NCBI RefSeq assembly: GCF_028453695.1
Contig: NC_135780.1
Span: 5,270,001-5,334,000 of the forward strand
From: Augochlora pura
Taxonomy: Eukaryota; Arthropoda; Insecta; Hymenoptera; Halictidae
Direction: 5' to 3'
DNA: 64,000 nt
Both the position numbers and the translations under genes were made by a program. The stretch's first letter is position 1. Each line of letters begins with the position of its first letter. Shown here piece after piece: positions 1-12,143 of this stretch. Below the pieces are notes generated by a model. That model saw nothing but the letters and a program-made list of their open reading frames with translations. It was not told where the DNA came from and ran no database searches.

Positions 1-923
1 TCAACATTCTGTGAACATATAAGATACTAACTCTCCCTTAGGCGAACTTAATAAATTTTGAAGCTGAGTTGTTCATTTAATAACATTTCCAGGAAACCAA
101 CTAAACAAAGTGAATTGAAATAAATACAATTTGTAAATTACTTCTTAGTTTCGAGATAATAGGAACTACGATTTTCTAACTACAATAAGAAAGCAAGTAA
201 TCCAACAGCCCAAATAATTCGTTCAAAGAACGGCTCTCATTCTCGTGCACTCTAAAGTTCACGCGATATTTCCAGCATTAGACTCGAGGTAATTTTTGCA
301 ATCATTCCTTTCGCTGGGCAACCATATTCGCGTCCGCCTAAATTGACTTTCACAAACGTCGGAAGACCGGAGATGTATACGTGATCTTATTAGCAGACTG
401 CCGAGGACAGGACCGGTCCGCGAAGGGACCAGGAAAATCCGAATGCGATTTTCATATTATTTAGCCGCGAACGAAAACTTGTGAATTTTCTTGTTTCGCG
501 CCGGGGGAACGTGTCCGCGACGAAGGCGTTTAACTAGACCATCCGTAAAACAGTCGTTCCCGGAGTGCCTCGGTCTCTGAATTTACCGAACAATATATCG
601 AACAGACAATGACCTGGGGGGAGGCGGAGGGGGGAGGGGATTCGTCGGTATAGCAAGAATATTTCCGTCGTAAAGATTTTATGGTTGCCGCGGCAGGGCT
701 CGGTGTTTTTTCACGGGATTTTTGAAAAAGCGGGGGACCCCGGGTACTCGGTTTCATACACCCACGTGATCCTCTCGGCGAAAGAGAGGGGGCGGGGGTA
801 GACGAGGGGTGTCCGGTATTACATACCGGTTTCTCAAGAAGGCGTAACCTCTGCCCGAAACTACCGTCTACGTTTCATTATCGTTTACGCGGGCAAACCC
901 GTCATCGATTCCTCCTCCGCGCC

Positions 924-926
<3 letters not shown>
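1..926. other. Gene-free stretch, mixed AT-rich then CpG-rich
   Basis: I see no supported gene here. The first 500 bases are AT-rich without a long frame. Bases about 540-900 turn G/C-rich with purine and poly-G/C runs, which gives a short spurious frame on the minus strand. No promoter or splice-site pair stands out. Confidence 0.6.

Positions 927-995
<69 letters not shown>
927..995 (+). repeat. (CT)n microsatellite, about 69 bp
   Basis: Uninterrupted CT dinucleotides, one of the longest simple repeats in the window. Such tracts recur about every 2-3 kb in both orientations and account for the Leu-Ser or Arg-Glu rich open frames. Confidence 0.97.
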
Positions 996-997
<2 letters not shown>

Positions 998-3322
998 CCG
1001 GGTAGCGATCGATCGTTTGACCCGTTTGCCATGAAACGCACGCTTAAATACTCGGCTACGCGATTTATTCGGATTTATAACCGGCGTCCTTATTTAACAC
1101 GATAAAACGTCGCGGCCCCGGCCCGCAGCACGCGCGCATTATTTTAAACATTCCCTCCCGCGGCCCTCTCTATGTGTTTGTAATACGTCGGGCCATATGC
1201 GCGCGAGCGCGCGCGTTGAGAAACGGAATAAATTTGCCTTGTCCCGGGGCACGTGAAAATGTTCGTTTTTCAAAGTTGCCTGACGCGTATCGCGTGTGTG
1301 CCGACTGACGCGGTATCGCGCGGGAATATCTGGATAAAAAAAGGCTTGATGGTTTTTTTTTATTGTTCGCTTTATTGTAATTTTCCTACTTAATTCGAGC
1401 CTCGTTATTTTAGTCCTATGCTAATGAGGGACGCTCGTTAAGCATGCTGCTGCGGGCTTTATATATATATGTATATATATATATATGTATGTTAGCCGCG
1501 TGAACCGAGCCGCACGACGGTTTCTGATGCACACTTTGTCGACGCCGTATCCGTTTACTGCAACTTGCTTGCAGGAAAGTGTTTCTCGTTTTCGATAGTT
1601 CTCTCGCGACGCGAAATCTGTTTCGCTGAACCGTTCTGTCTTTTTTATTTCGAAGTTGTTTATGGTATAGGAGTAACAGCGAATTACCGTTGGTTATTAA
1701 AATTACAAGAGGTTAGTGGAATGACGCAAGAAACCCGAGACCTGATGCAGGAATGTGGATTTTATATCGCAGAACGATTCTAGGGAGAAAAATTGTAGCC
1801 AGCAATTTAGTTCGTCCTTTTTTAATGGTTTCATGATAAATTGAAATGTCACTTCGTTGTTTATAAATACAATAGGATAGCAGAGACGATTGAACAATTG
1901 TTCTGCTTTTAGTTCGTTTTCTGACATATGTGAGACACGTTTTTTCTGATTCCTTATTTTGTCTATTTTTTAAGTAAAATATTAGATACGTCTGTTTTGA
2001 TAAGTATAAAATTGATTATGTTAGAAAATAAACACCATAGTAACTGGTTTCGATATTTTACTCGATTCGAAGATATTACTCAAGATGTATACTTAATAGT
2101 GTTCCATAATTCTTAAAGAGTTTAAAGACAACGTTTTCAACTTCAGCAATCATCGACATATTTTGCTTTGCAGCCAAACAACACCAATAACAACAAATAA
2201 AATTAACTATCGCGTTAATATAATAAAAATTAAATTAAGATTTCGTTATGTTTTCACACGAAGTTACACCTTTATTAATAAAACTATACCAATTTTGTTT
2301 CCATTAAAATCCGATAAAATTCCTGTGTCTATTTTTCATCTGTGCCTCAAATTGTTAATGCAATCTAAGGATTTCTGTCAGAAACGTATAAAATCTCCAG
2401 TTATCATTGTCCGAGATAGACGCGCGTCCCCATCGAAAACGCGGCCGGACGAATTCCGCGAAAGAATCCGAGAGGAAGATGAATTTCGGTGGCGGTGCTC
2501 GAAAACGCCGGCCCGCTACCCCCCTCCGTCAAGAATTACACAACGAGATTCTCCAATAACTCGCATCGAACCGTCGTAAATAATGCAGAGCCGATAGATA
2601 CGTCCCTGAAGCCGAAAGAAAGAGGTTGCGGAGAAGAAAGGAGGGGTTGGCAGGAGGGCGGCGGAGGTGGAGGAGGTGGATGGCCAGCAGGGCAAAGAGA
2701 GAGGATATTCTTATGAATCGATGAAAGAACCGTGAGCATGCGCGCCGGAATCTTAATAACTCATGCGGTACCACCTCTTCCTTCTGTTATCCAGACCCCC
2801 CGCCGCCCGTTATCAACCCCCGGCATCCCTGTTTTCCGGCCCGGAGGGTGGCGAGGCGAGGCGAGGCGGGGAGAGGGGAGAGGGGAGAGGGAGAACAGAT
2901 ATGCCATTGTAATATGCGTGTAGCCGGAGGGGTGGCCCCCGGGGGTGAACACGAGAGCCGGACATTCCGAGCGTGGCTTCGCGAATATCTCGGGCATATT
3001 CGCCAGCCGGCTTGGCGGCCGAAAACAGCGGTGTCGGTTTGCGCCTCTGCCGCATTTTTCCTTGTCACCGAAAGCGCGCGCGGAAAACTTCGCCGACGCG
3101 ACACGCGTAACCGGGGAAATCCTTCGGCGGACCCCCTTCGCACACCGTGGTGCAGGCAAGGAGAGAGCCCGGCCACGATGCGCCACAGGCTCTCCGCTGC
3201 AGCCGCACACGCTCACGCACCTTCGCCGTGGCCATTTACGGTTCCTTTTTACGGTCATACGTGCGGTTTTAGTGCGACCTGTTCGCGCGGATTTACTGCC
3301 CGAATACCGTACCGCTCCATTT
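996..3322. other. No recognised gene; AT-rich core with CpG-rich edges
   Basis: Contains a TA/TG simple repeat at 1461-1492, an AT-rich stretch to about 2400, and a CpG-rich island at about 2400-3320 with open frames on both strands (up to about 250 codons). Those frames overlap one another in several phases, are rich in Arg, Pro and Ser, and carry no motif I recognise. I read them as a by-product of low stop-codon frequency. Confidence 0.55.
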
Positions 3323-3603
3323 TTATTCCTCCTTCCTTTCTTCTTTTCTTCTGTCACTTTTTTTCTCTCTCCTCCCTTCTATCCCTCTCTCTCTCTCTCT
3401 CTCGACTTCTGTCTTCACCGATCTCCATCTCTCTCGCCTTGTATCTCCCTCGATTTCCATCTCTCTCACTTCGTATCTCCCTTCAATTCCATCTCTCTCT
3501 CTCTCTCTCTCTTTCTCTCTTCTTCCATCTCTGTTTTTTTCTCTCCAGATTTCCATTTCTCTCCCTCTCTTTCTTTCTCCCTTTCTTTCTCTCGTTCTAG
3601 CTC
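3323..3603 (+). repeat. Pyrimidine tract with a roughly 32-bp minisatellite
   Basis: A 280-bp stretch almost wholly C and T. Inside it a unit of about 32 bp (CCATCTCTCTCxCTTxGTATCTCCCTx type) is repeated about three times, between pure (CT)n runs near 3387 and 3492. It translates to Ser/Leu/Phe-rich frames on one strand and Arg/Glu-rich frames on the other, none of which I treat as genes. Confidence 0.85.
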
Positions 3604-4944
3604 GCGCCCGTCTCGCCTTTTTGCCGAGCTCCAACGAGGATGCGGACTCGCGGGGTTGGTTCCCCGCGTCGGTTGCGGGTTAATTAGCTTTTACGCACCG
3701 CGGGTGTCAACGGGGAGTTAGTAAATAAGGGAATTCCCGCTTAAATCCCGGACACGGTTTTCTGCATTTTACAACCGCTTTGTATTTTGTACTTCGTTAC
3801 GCGGGGAGCGGCGCGGATTAATCGGTGGCCCGGTTGCGGACCGAGGGATCCCTTAACGGCAGAGAGTCTCACATTGCTCGAATGTAATTTTATTTACAGA
3901 AAATTACTTTGTCTAAATAATTATTCTAGATTGGGCTAAGAATGTTTAGATAATCGTAATCGCATGATCTGTTATGAGATTCTTATCTTTTTTGGAAATA
4001 ATTTCGTTTGAGTTATTGAAACTTAAAAAACAAAATATGATTTTGTAAAGAAATTATTTATAATTTTATTAAATCGATGCTGTCATTTGTAAAGAGACCA
4101 CGGCGCTTCGTATATATTTTAATTACTATCTGTTATTTATTTATTTCTTATTTATAAATGAACGTCAAATCCTCCAGGGTAAATAAAGACAATAATTAAT
4201 ATACAGCGCTTGCGTGGCTGAGTAAAACCGAGCGCGGTGCAAACTACGCAAGCGTAATATAAATGATCGGCCGGCTCTCTTGATTGATGTAAATGAGTCG
4301 CGAAATGAATCGTTAAAAGACGACAGAGGCTAAACTCGACTCCGCGACAGCGGAAATCGTAAAAATGCATATGCAGGATTCTGTAATTTACTTAATTGCA
4401 GCTAAGAATTAATTTGTCTTTTTGCCAGAGAAACGTACGTCATTGGATCCTGCGTTTAAACGTCGGACGTCAATGGATATCTCGTCGAGATATAAACAAG
4501 AGACCAGTGAACATTGTAAATTATTATATAATATTATTATATAAACGAGTTACAAATGCAGTTCGCAATTCAATATTCGAACCACATAGTTATAGTAAAA
4601 TATAACAAAATCATCGACGTTCACAAAATACGAGATAAAAACAATGCTCCCATCGATCCAATTTTCCATTCACAATTATTCTATTCCAATAACACATTCC
4701 ACTTCAACAATCCCGAACAACGCGCCGAACACCGATTTCGTAAAAATCGCACGAAATTACGAATCGAGGCCGACTTTATGAGAAAACGTACCGTCGCTTC
4801 GCGCAGCAATCTCGGGGAGAGGGGAGAGGGGAGGGCAGGTCGTGGTCAATCGGAGCACTCGGCCGCGAGAAAAATCATTAACGGTTCGACCCAATAAAAT
4901 GGAAATGACACGTTGCGTTAAGAAATGTTCCCGAGTGCAGGGTC
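3604..4944. other. No recognised gene, AT-rich
   Basis: AT-rich sequence with only short frames. An acceptor-like site (TTACTTAATTGCAG) lies near 4395 on the plus strand but leads into no convincing exon. Confidence 0.55.
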
Positions 4945-5560
4945 ACGAGAAAGGAGGAAAAAGAGAGAGAGAGAGAGGGAGGGAGAGAGAGAGAGAGAGA
5001 GAGGCGTCGAGCACCTCGGTCCCGTATGTTTGTGGCCGCTGGGACGGGGCGCGCGGGAAGAGCACGCGAACAAATTAGCCCTCTATCTGAAACAACTTCT
5101 TGGAATAGCCGTTACTCACGGGCGAAGATCAGGACCCGTATTGCCCGAGCGAAACGACCGCGACCACGGGACAAGGAGGCCGCGCGGAGGACGCCGGACG
5201 GGCCCGGGGAACGAGAAGAAACGAAGTGTCGGCGAGAGCCGGGACGAGTGCGAGCAGGAGGCCGAAGATGCAGCAGCAGGAGAAAGAAGCAGCAGAAGGA
5301 GAAAGAAGCAACAGAAGGAGAGAGAAGCATCAGAAGGAGAAAGAAGCATCAGAAGGAGAAAGAAGCATCAGAAGGAGAAAGAAGCATCAGAAGGAGAAAG
5401 AAGCAGAAGAAGAAGAAAGAAGCATCAGAAGAAGGAGAAGTCGAAGAAAAAGAAAACGAAATAAAATGCCGGACGAAGCATTTCGAATTTCCAGCTCGAA
5501 TTCAGGAGAAGGCAGAGAGAACGTAGGAGAAAGAGAAAGAGAAAGAGAGAGCAGGCCGAG
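4945..5560 (+). repeat. GA-rich tract and 19-bp tandem repeat
   Basis: (GA)n at about 4960-5003, then a purine-rich array whose core at about 5280-5430 repeats a 19-bp unit (AAGAAGCATCAGAAGGAGA). Because 19 is not a multiple of three, the array cycles through all three frames, so every plus-strand frame is open and encodes the same 19-residue Lys/Arg/Glu cycle. Three overlapping frames of 118-179 codons result. I do not call a gene. Confidence 0.9.
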
Positions 5561-5582
5561 GATCTGCTCAATCCAGGGATAA

Positions 5583-6409
5583 GCGGGTCGTTCCGAACAG
5601 TGTTGAACAGGAGTGAATATTTATACGCGGCCTCTTCGTTCGCACCTTTTTTGCCGTGCTTGTCCTCCTCCACCTCTTCTCTCGCCCCCTTTCTGCCCCT
5701 CCGCCTTGTCGCGCCTTCCTCACGTTTCCACCTTTAGGTCCCGTGCGGTATCTCCTTGATTACCCGGTCCTAATTAATTCCTCAGGCTTTATCTTTATTT
5801 TTGCCTCGCCTCGGGCCGCAGTCGCCGACACCGCGACAGACGGGGCCCGATCGTTCCCGGTCGAGGCGCGCTGGAAAGTACGATCGGCCGATGGACCCGG
5901 CCAGCCCCCGTAGGCCCCCTCCCCGTACAAGATAGGAATAGTCCCGTCGACGTTGTCTAGACTCTTTAGACGCGTCCGTCCCCACCTAGCCCGTAGAAAT
6001 ATTCCCGGCCCTCCGCGATAAACCGGTGAATGATTGCTCGATCTTCATCGACACGTTTGTTTCCCGTCGTTTTGCTTGTCCAAACACGGTTCTCCCCCAC
6101 CTCGGTATCGCTCGGACTCTCTTCGTATCTTTAATCGTGTCGGATCGTTGATACATAGACCTTTTACTTTATTTTAATTAATCCGACATTGTCGCGCGGC
6201 GGCGTTGACGTATAGACTGCGCGCGAACCTTTTATGCGAGCTTGACGCTTTATCGAAAAATTTTCGTTTTTATTTCGATTTTATTTATATTATTTAAAAG
6301 TTATTTAATATTTAAAAATTTATATAATAATATTGAAGCTTGTAGTACAATTTAACACGTTTGTCTGAACAATAGATAACAATTTTTATTCTCTGTAACA
6401 GAGCGCACT
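5583..6409. other. CpG-rich then AT-rich stretch without a recognised gene
   Basis: Bases 5600-6150 are CpG-rich with short frames on both strands. 6150-6400 becomes AT-rich. No splice-site pair or motif supports an exon. Confidence 0.5.
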
Positions 6410-6583
6410 TTTGTGCATAGAAAATTAATTCTCGTGACCGATAATTCTCGTGATTTTATATAAATTTTGATTTTATACAAATTTTGATTTTATATAAATT
6501 TTGATTTTATATAAATTATTTTTAGATATGATAGAACAATCTTAGCGGTGCCTCACAGTCACCGCTAGGTTGCAAAGGGTTGA
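6410..6583. mobile_element. piggyBac-type MITE, degenerate, with internal 17-bp repeat
   Basis: The right end reads GTTGCAAAGGGTTGA at about 6569-6583, a decayed form of the GTGCAAAGGGTTAA terminus of other copies, preceded by the subterminal palindrome GCGGTGCCTCACAGTCACCGC at 6545-6565. The left part shares ATTAATTCTCGTGA with the copy at 46.1-46.3 kb. Between them a 17-bp unit (GATTTTATATAAATTTT) is repeated four times, about 6452-6519. Confidence 0.6.
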
Positions 6584-7012
6584 TATAATAAGATCTCGAT
6601 TATACGAGCTATGGCGAGAGAAATCGAAAAAGTTCTAATCGTTGAATTAATAAAAATTGATTATAAAATTAATGTAACTGTTCTAAAAAATGTTTGAAAT
6701 AGCAGCATATCGGTGTTGTATAATTATTTGAATTTCAATCGACAATAATATAAATAGCTAATACGAATTAAATAAATATTTAAAAGCTCTGATAAATCAC
6801 AGAAAATTAGTGTTGCATAATGAAGGTCTGAAATGTGAAATTAGATATAAAACGAAGGATAATAATAGCGTTGCGCTTTCGAAGGATACGCAATAGCGTG
6901 TTCGTAATTTTCTGCTTCCTTTTCCTTTGATTTGGGAAAGGAGAGGGTAAACTGACACCAAAAGCTGGGTCAAAGCCTCGTTTTCAACTTGGCGAACAAG
7001 TTCGAATCGCTG

Positions 7013-7327
7013 TTACAGAGCACACGCCGCTGCCGGACTTTGAAGATACACCGTGTTCACACGTATTCCTTTCCCCCTTTGGGACGGCATAAAATACAGT
7101 TTGTTCTCCAATTTTATTACACTTTCATTGATCAGCGTGTCACGTGAAAATTCCTCCTCAATGTTATTCTTCAGTTTGCCTGCGACGTAATACCATCTTC
7201 GAAATAATCTTTCACTTGCAAACTTAAAACCTTTTGCTTCGTCACTTCTTTCGCAAGGAATAAATTCTGCTTCAACTGTATCGCTATAGCAAATCAACGC
7301 AACATATGTAAACAGAATTGTCTTCAT
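7013..7327 (-). CDS. Possible secreted lipocalin-like protein, truncated or first exon
   Basis: A 104-codon ORF starting with a true ATG. Residues 1-20 look like a signal peptide (short charged start, hydrophobic core, Ala-containing cleavage region), followed by a Cys at residue 26. Residues about 33-49 include FRRWYYVAGKL, which resembles the first structurally conserved region of lipocalins (F-x-x-x-R-x-x-G-x-W-Y-x-x-A), although Gly is replaced by Arg. Lipocalins are usually about 160-190 residues, so this would be only an N-terminal part: a first exon whose donor I cannot place, or a decayed copy. The surroundings are AT-rich, and no AATAAA was found just downstream. The start context (AATAATGA, A at -3) is acceptable. 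It could also be a chance ORF; no homology search was possible. Confidence 0.3.
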   Translation of the reverse strand: MKTILFTYVALICYSDTVEAEFIPCERSDEAKGFKFASERLFRRWYYVAGKLKNNIEEEFSRDTLINESVIKLENKLYFMPSQRGKGIRVNTVYLQSPAAACAL

Positions 7328-8947
7328 TATTGAAATATTTTACCAATTCTCACATTTCACTTTTGTGCAATTTAATCGATGAAGTTCCGTCAGCTTGCAC
7401 CACATTAATTTTATAAATTTTAACGTCTAGAACAGAGTTAATAAAATCTTACAAACTTGTCTTTTTATATAAAACAATTTGAATCGTCGAGACGAAGCTT
7501 ATATCCAGTTCTTATTGCCACGTACTTGAAAATATGATCCATTAATTTATATTACCCATCGCAGATACAAAACGGGACGTTGAACAATAATTTAAAACAA
7601 CTCGTCGCATAATGCGAATTGAAAATATCTAAAGCGTGAATGGCTCCGGTATTGTTGTCGCTGCTACGAGGGAATCGTAGCAACAATTACTTCGAAAGCA
7701 ATTCGTCCGAGATAATGCGAAGAGATTCGACACGTGTCGAAAAGCTCGCGAGCGTTAGAAAGAACAACGAATTAGTAAAATTAGGTCAGGCGGCTCTAAT
7801 GAGATCAGCCTTGGCTAGGATCGCGTAGCCGGCACAACGAGCCATCTCGTAATGTATCTGTCGCTGATACCGGTGCACCGAACAATTCCCATTGATGGCA
7901 CTTCCTTCGGTCAAAAGAAAAATTGACGTGTATAATAATATTGATGATACGATCTCCTTGATGAGCGTGGTAACGAGATACAGCCCGTTGTGCATGCGCC
8001 GCGCCGGGAACGCACGTATCGCTTTTAAACGCCGGAAATGAGTTATTAGCGGTTGCGCCGCGCGCGCACTCAATTGTCCCGATTTGGAAACCTCTAATCT
8101 GAGACCCCCCTCCCCACCCCCTCACCCCCCTCCTTTCCGGCGACGAATTTAATCCTTCGTGTTTCCGTGTCTATCGGTACTATTTCAGACGGTCCCTTTC
8201 TCACCGAAATCAATTCACTCTCCCCCTCTCTCTCTCTCTCTCTCTCGTCTGACAAAATCGTATTCATCATGCCCGATCGTTTGACTCGGATTCCCAGCGA
8301 AAATTAAAATGATTGCGCAGCGGGCTCGTGTAATAAGACAAATTGGCTGCCGCGCGATGCGGTCGAAAGAAGTTGTAGACCTGCTTATGCGAGAGCCTGT
8401 TTGCCGTTTCCTAATACAAAAGTCACGATAATCAAAATTTTATTCGCGCATCAATTTAACGACGAAGCTACAGCCTACTCGACTCTTCTCCGCACTTCCT
8501 CCGTTGCCGATAACTTCGATTTCAGGTTTGTCGCAAATCAAAGTAACGATGCTCCACGGACTCGCGTGTGTGTTTAGATCGCGTGTGTGTATAGGCGAGG
8601 ATATATTAACGCGTACGTCGGAACGATGCGTGCGCCGAATGAATTTTGACAGGCCGGTTTCGATGGATTTGCTCGTTAGCTGGCTCTACGCTGCCAAAGA
8701 AAAAGATGGCGCACGCGTGCTATCTTGAATTTCTCGCGTTACAGTCGTGGTACGGGAAATGTGCCAATGATACGGAAAGACTATCTTCCATTAATATGTA
8801 AACGCTATCTATATTGGAATTTCTACGTTCTCTTAGGAAGAATGGAGACACACGAATAGACGGAGACAAAACGATAGCACGCTCAAGGTTTATTTTCATT
8901 TTCCTCGATATGTCGCGAGGTTTAAGAAACCGGCCCGTTTATCTGAC
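7328..8947. other. No recognised gene; contains short CT repeat
   Basis: AT-rich to about 7600, then mixed. (CT)n at 8228-8246 and C-rich runs at 8105-8135. Short frames on both strands around 7.8-8.1 kb overlap each other and lack motifs. Confidence 0.5.
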
Positions 8948-9076
8948 TTAACCCTTTAAATTACAATGACGCCTCAGAGGCGTCGTAAGTTTATCGGGCC
9001 AAACTTGAATAAGAACAACCTCGATGTCGCTTTTGGCCAGCAAAGTTGGAAATTAAATCGTAACGCAAGGGGTTAA
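8948..9076. mobile_element. Short piggyBac-type MITE (129 bp)
   Basis: Bounded by TTAA at 8948-8951 and 9073-9076, with ends TTAACCCTTT and GCAAGGGGTTAA. Carries the subterminal palindrome GACGCCTCAGAGGCGTC at 8968-8984 (8-bp perfect arms, 1-nt centre). TTAA target duplications with CCC-starting inverted ends are the hallmark of piggyBac superfamily insertions. No transposase is encoded. Confidence 0.6.
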
Positions 9077-10878
9077 ACGAAATTAAACGCGGCGCGAAAA
9101 TTCGCCTAACCTCGTGATCGCCGGGAATCTAATTAACATTATCGCGGCAGAGGAGTGCGGCGAGTAGGTAAATTAGAAGGCCCGGGTAACCCCTTTCCGT
9201 GAAGTTTCAATTATCCCGGGTAACAGTGATGGAGTTTAACGAGATTCTTAGATGGTGCTTGAAATTCAAAGGACGACGGCACTTTACGGTACCCTAACGA
9301 AGCCACCTGCCCTGGCACCGTCCACCCTGTTAATTTTAATCGACTGAGACGCTTTCACGTGAATTAGACCGGGGGATAGGAGGGGTGGGAGGAGGGATGG
9401 AATACCTAGTGGACGGTTCTCTACGACTGCAGCAGGCCGCTCGTAAAAGACCGTTCGTATCGAAAGTGTCGTCGCGTCGGTGGACTCGCTTGGGAACCCC
9501 GAGCACGATCAAATGAATCAACAGAGACAATTAATACCCGGGCGAGGACGCCTCGGGAAAGCGTCGGGACGCCGCGCCGCCGCCAACCCCTGTCGGCGAA
9601 TATATGGACAACAAATCTATCCGTGTCTCTCTCTCTCTCTCTCTCTCTGTACCCGGCCCAACACCACCGCCATGGAATCTCTCAATTTTCCACTATCGCG
9701 TTGCGCGCCGCTCGATCGAAAAGAACTTGTCAAAATTAGGGACACGATGGTTTTCTTTCACCACTTTAGCTGCGTCGATTTATTTTGAAGATAAATTCTC
9801 TTATGCGTTTCATCGGTCACGATGAGTACAGTTTCGTCGATGGTTGTTCTAGAATTATTCTGAACTGTGCGAAAATTGATGAATATGTTTTATTAATATT
9901 TTAAATATTAAACGTAGCAGAATGATTTTTATCCGATCATTCCGTAGATAACCCTGATGCAAACACGTGAAGTATCTCGTGTCAAGACGTCATATGTCTT
10001 GATAACATTTCCTTTATTTAAAGGAAATTCATATCTGTTTATTAACAGGTCTCTATAATGTTGTTAGACTGGCATCGTCACTTTGATAAAATGAAACACT
10101 TTAAAGCCGACGCGGAACGACACGGTGGCAATCAGGCGAACGCTGGAAGAGCTCTTGTTTTATGGACTTACAAATCCGTAACACTCTGCTAAACCGAGGA
10201 GGGGGGGGAAGGGATGAATGCCGAGGAGGGAAAATCTCTGCTCATTTAACGAGCCCAAGGGTTCAACCCTTCCGATGCCTTTCCACCCTTCGACAATATT
10301 TAATGCATGTTTTAAGCGTAATTAAATGGCGGAGGGGTTTATCGTCTCCGGCCACGTTCACCCTCCCACACAAATTATCGCGTTTAACCCCCGGCCGATC
10401 TCGTCTCTCGCCGATTGTCACCCCGCTCCTACCATCCGCCCGCCGTCTCTCTCTCTCTCTCTCTCACTCTCTTTCTCTCTCTCGGATACCTTCGCCGCTC
10501 ATAATGTACTTTTCATTAGCCACGAACCCTTTCGCGGGAGTGGATTCAATCTTGGAATATTCATCGCCTCGCGCGCAACCCTTCTCTATTACGTTACTTC
10601 CCAACACAAACACGTCCGTTCCGCAGCATCGCAGTTATTCAACAGGTTTTAATTAGCGTCGACACTCTTTACACTTCGACCCCTTTCGCGCGAATTATTC
10701 TCCTCTCGATCGTGTCGCTTCCGCTGCCGTTTTGTTGGCGCAGCATTTAAACGTAATCGAGATGCGCGCGAAGGAAAAGATGCAAAGTTTCAACACTTTG
10801 CCGTCTTGTACAAATTTCTTCGCTCGCCGCCGGCCGTTTTTTGAGGTTATTTGGAGATTATATATCGTCAAGTTTTAC
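9077..10878. other. No recognised gene; CpG-rich with CT repeats
   Basis: Contains (CT)n at 9628-9648 and 10446-10482. Frames at 9.5-9.8 kb and 10.2-10.66 kb run through these tracts and are translation artefacts. AT-rich at 9.83-10.1 kb. Confidence 0.55.
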
Positions 10879-11566
10879 TAATCTCATCGTTAGCTCTCAC
10901 GAGTTTTCAATCCCTATTTGCATAAAATTCAATATTTAATAATATTGAATATTTAATAAAATTTCCTATTTAATAAAATTTCGAAAATATATTTGTCAGA
11001 TTAATGTACTTCTTTGTTCACATTTTCTTCTTTGGTAATTATTCAGTATTTCTCTGTTAACTCTTTGAGGCACAGGATTTCAGATCAAAAATAGTCCCAG
11101 GAATTTTATCGAATTATAAATGAAACAAGATTGCTATATTTTTATTAATAAAGGTACAACATCGTGTAGAAACATAACGAAATAGTAATACTTAATTTAA
11201 TTTGTCGTTATTGGGCACATTTGTTGTCTTTTTTGGGTTTTGGAACATACACGGCATTTTTCAATCTCATACGGCAAAGTGGATTGGAACATCAGAGAAG
11301 TTGTCCACGCATTGTGAATAATCTCTCTTTATATATATTAATTAGCAGATTCGTTCATCTAGTATCATGAAACAGCACAAGTACTTATAAAAACAAGAAC
11401 TTTGCTGACGTGTGCAACTTATTGTTACTTAAACGAAACGACAACAGAACGCCACGCCATATTGAAAGGTACCATGCGTGCTACACCACCGTAGTGTCGC
11501 CGGCCGTTGAGCGATACTTTGCTTGTTACACCACTATGGTGACGCCGGACGGCACAGTGTTCTATA
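10879..11566. repeat. Interspersed repeat, shared with 37.97-38.13 kb
   Basis: AATCTCATCGTTAG and ACGAGTTTTCAATC at 10879-10914 recur, slightly altered, at 37969-38002. Farther on, a GC-rich palindromic motif (CACCACCGTAGTGTCGCCGG at about 11484, CACCACTATGGTGACGCCGG at about 11529) recurs at about 38087. A piggyBac-like end (TTAACTCTTTGAGGCAC) sits at about 11058. I read the segment as a composite of decayed non-autonomous elements without coding capacity. Confidence 0.5.
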
Positions 11567-12107
11567 TTATATGTTATAATCGTTTTTTTTAATTATTATC
11601 ATCTTGTATATTATGGTCGTTAAGAAGTCAGTGCATGAACAAAATAAACCACAAAAGGACTAGAATTCCTAGGAAATTGCGCATCTTCCAATGGTCGCCG
11701 CGTCGATTGAGAAAGAAGCGATTGTTCCGTAAAGAGTCGGGGGGGTGTTTCGCTTCGGAACAATCGCGCTTGACTTTTCACCTCGTGGCTGTTATCTCCG
11801 TGTAATATCTCTGCGAAGCCGCAGCCTCGGGCCATGGTATATTCACGATACGGGGTTGGCCGCCGCTTCTCACCCTCCGTCGTCTCTCGAAGCTCTAAAG
11901 CCCAAGAATAACCCTTGCTTTGCATCTCACCTGTTGCTCGACACCCGACCCTCGACACTCCTGCCGGTACTTTAGGGGTGGCTAATTAAAGAGTCAGACG
12001 GCGGCTGGTTTTCGCGGTGTTTAATACACCATTGGCTCACCCTCCGCCCGAGCCCCCATCGCCGCTTCTTCTCCGCCGTGCCGGGCGCCAGGACAGAATC
12101 CCGGAGA

Positions 12108-12143
<36 letters not shown>

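Noticed and set aside
2761..3357. 198-codon minus-strand frame and overlapping 250-258-codon plus frames
   Set aside because: Several frames on both strands are open at once in a CpG-rich, repeat-containing island; Arg/Ser/Pro-rich, no motifs, and the plus frames run into the CT tract.
4208..4250. tRNA A-box-like word (GTGGCTGAGTAAAACC)
   Set aside because: No B box (GGTTCGANTCC) at the right distance and no cloverleaf pairing seen.
4925..5582. Three overlapping plus frames of 118-179 codons
   Set aside because: Driven by a GA tract and a 19-bp tandem repeat that keeps all frames open.
11881..12060. Minus-strand ATG/donor and donor-only sites (ACAG/GTGAGA, GAGG/GTGAGC)
   Set aside because: Such near-consensus donors are expected repeatedly by chance in 64 kb; no supporting exon.
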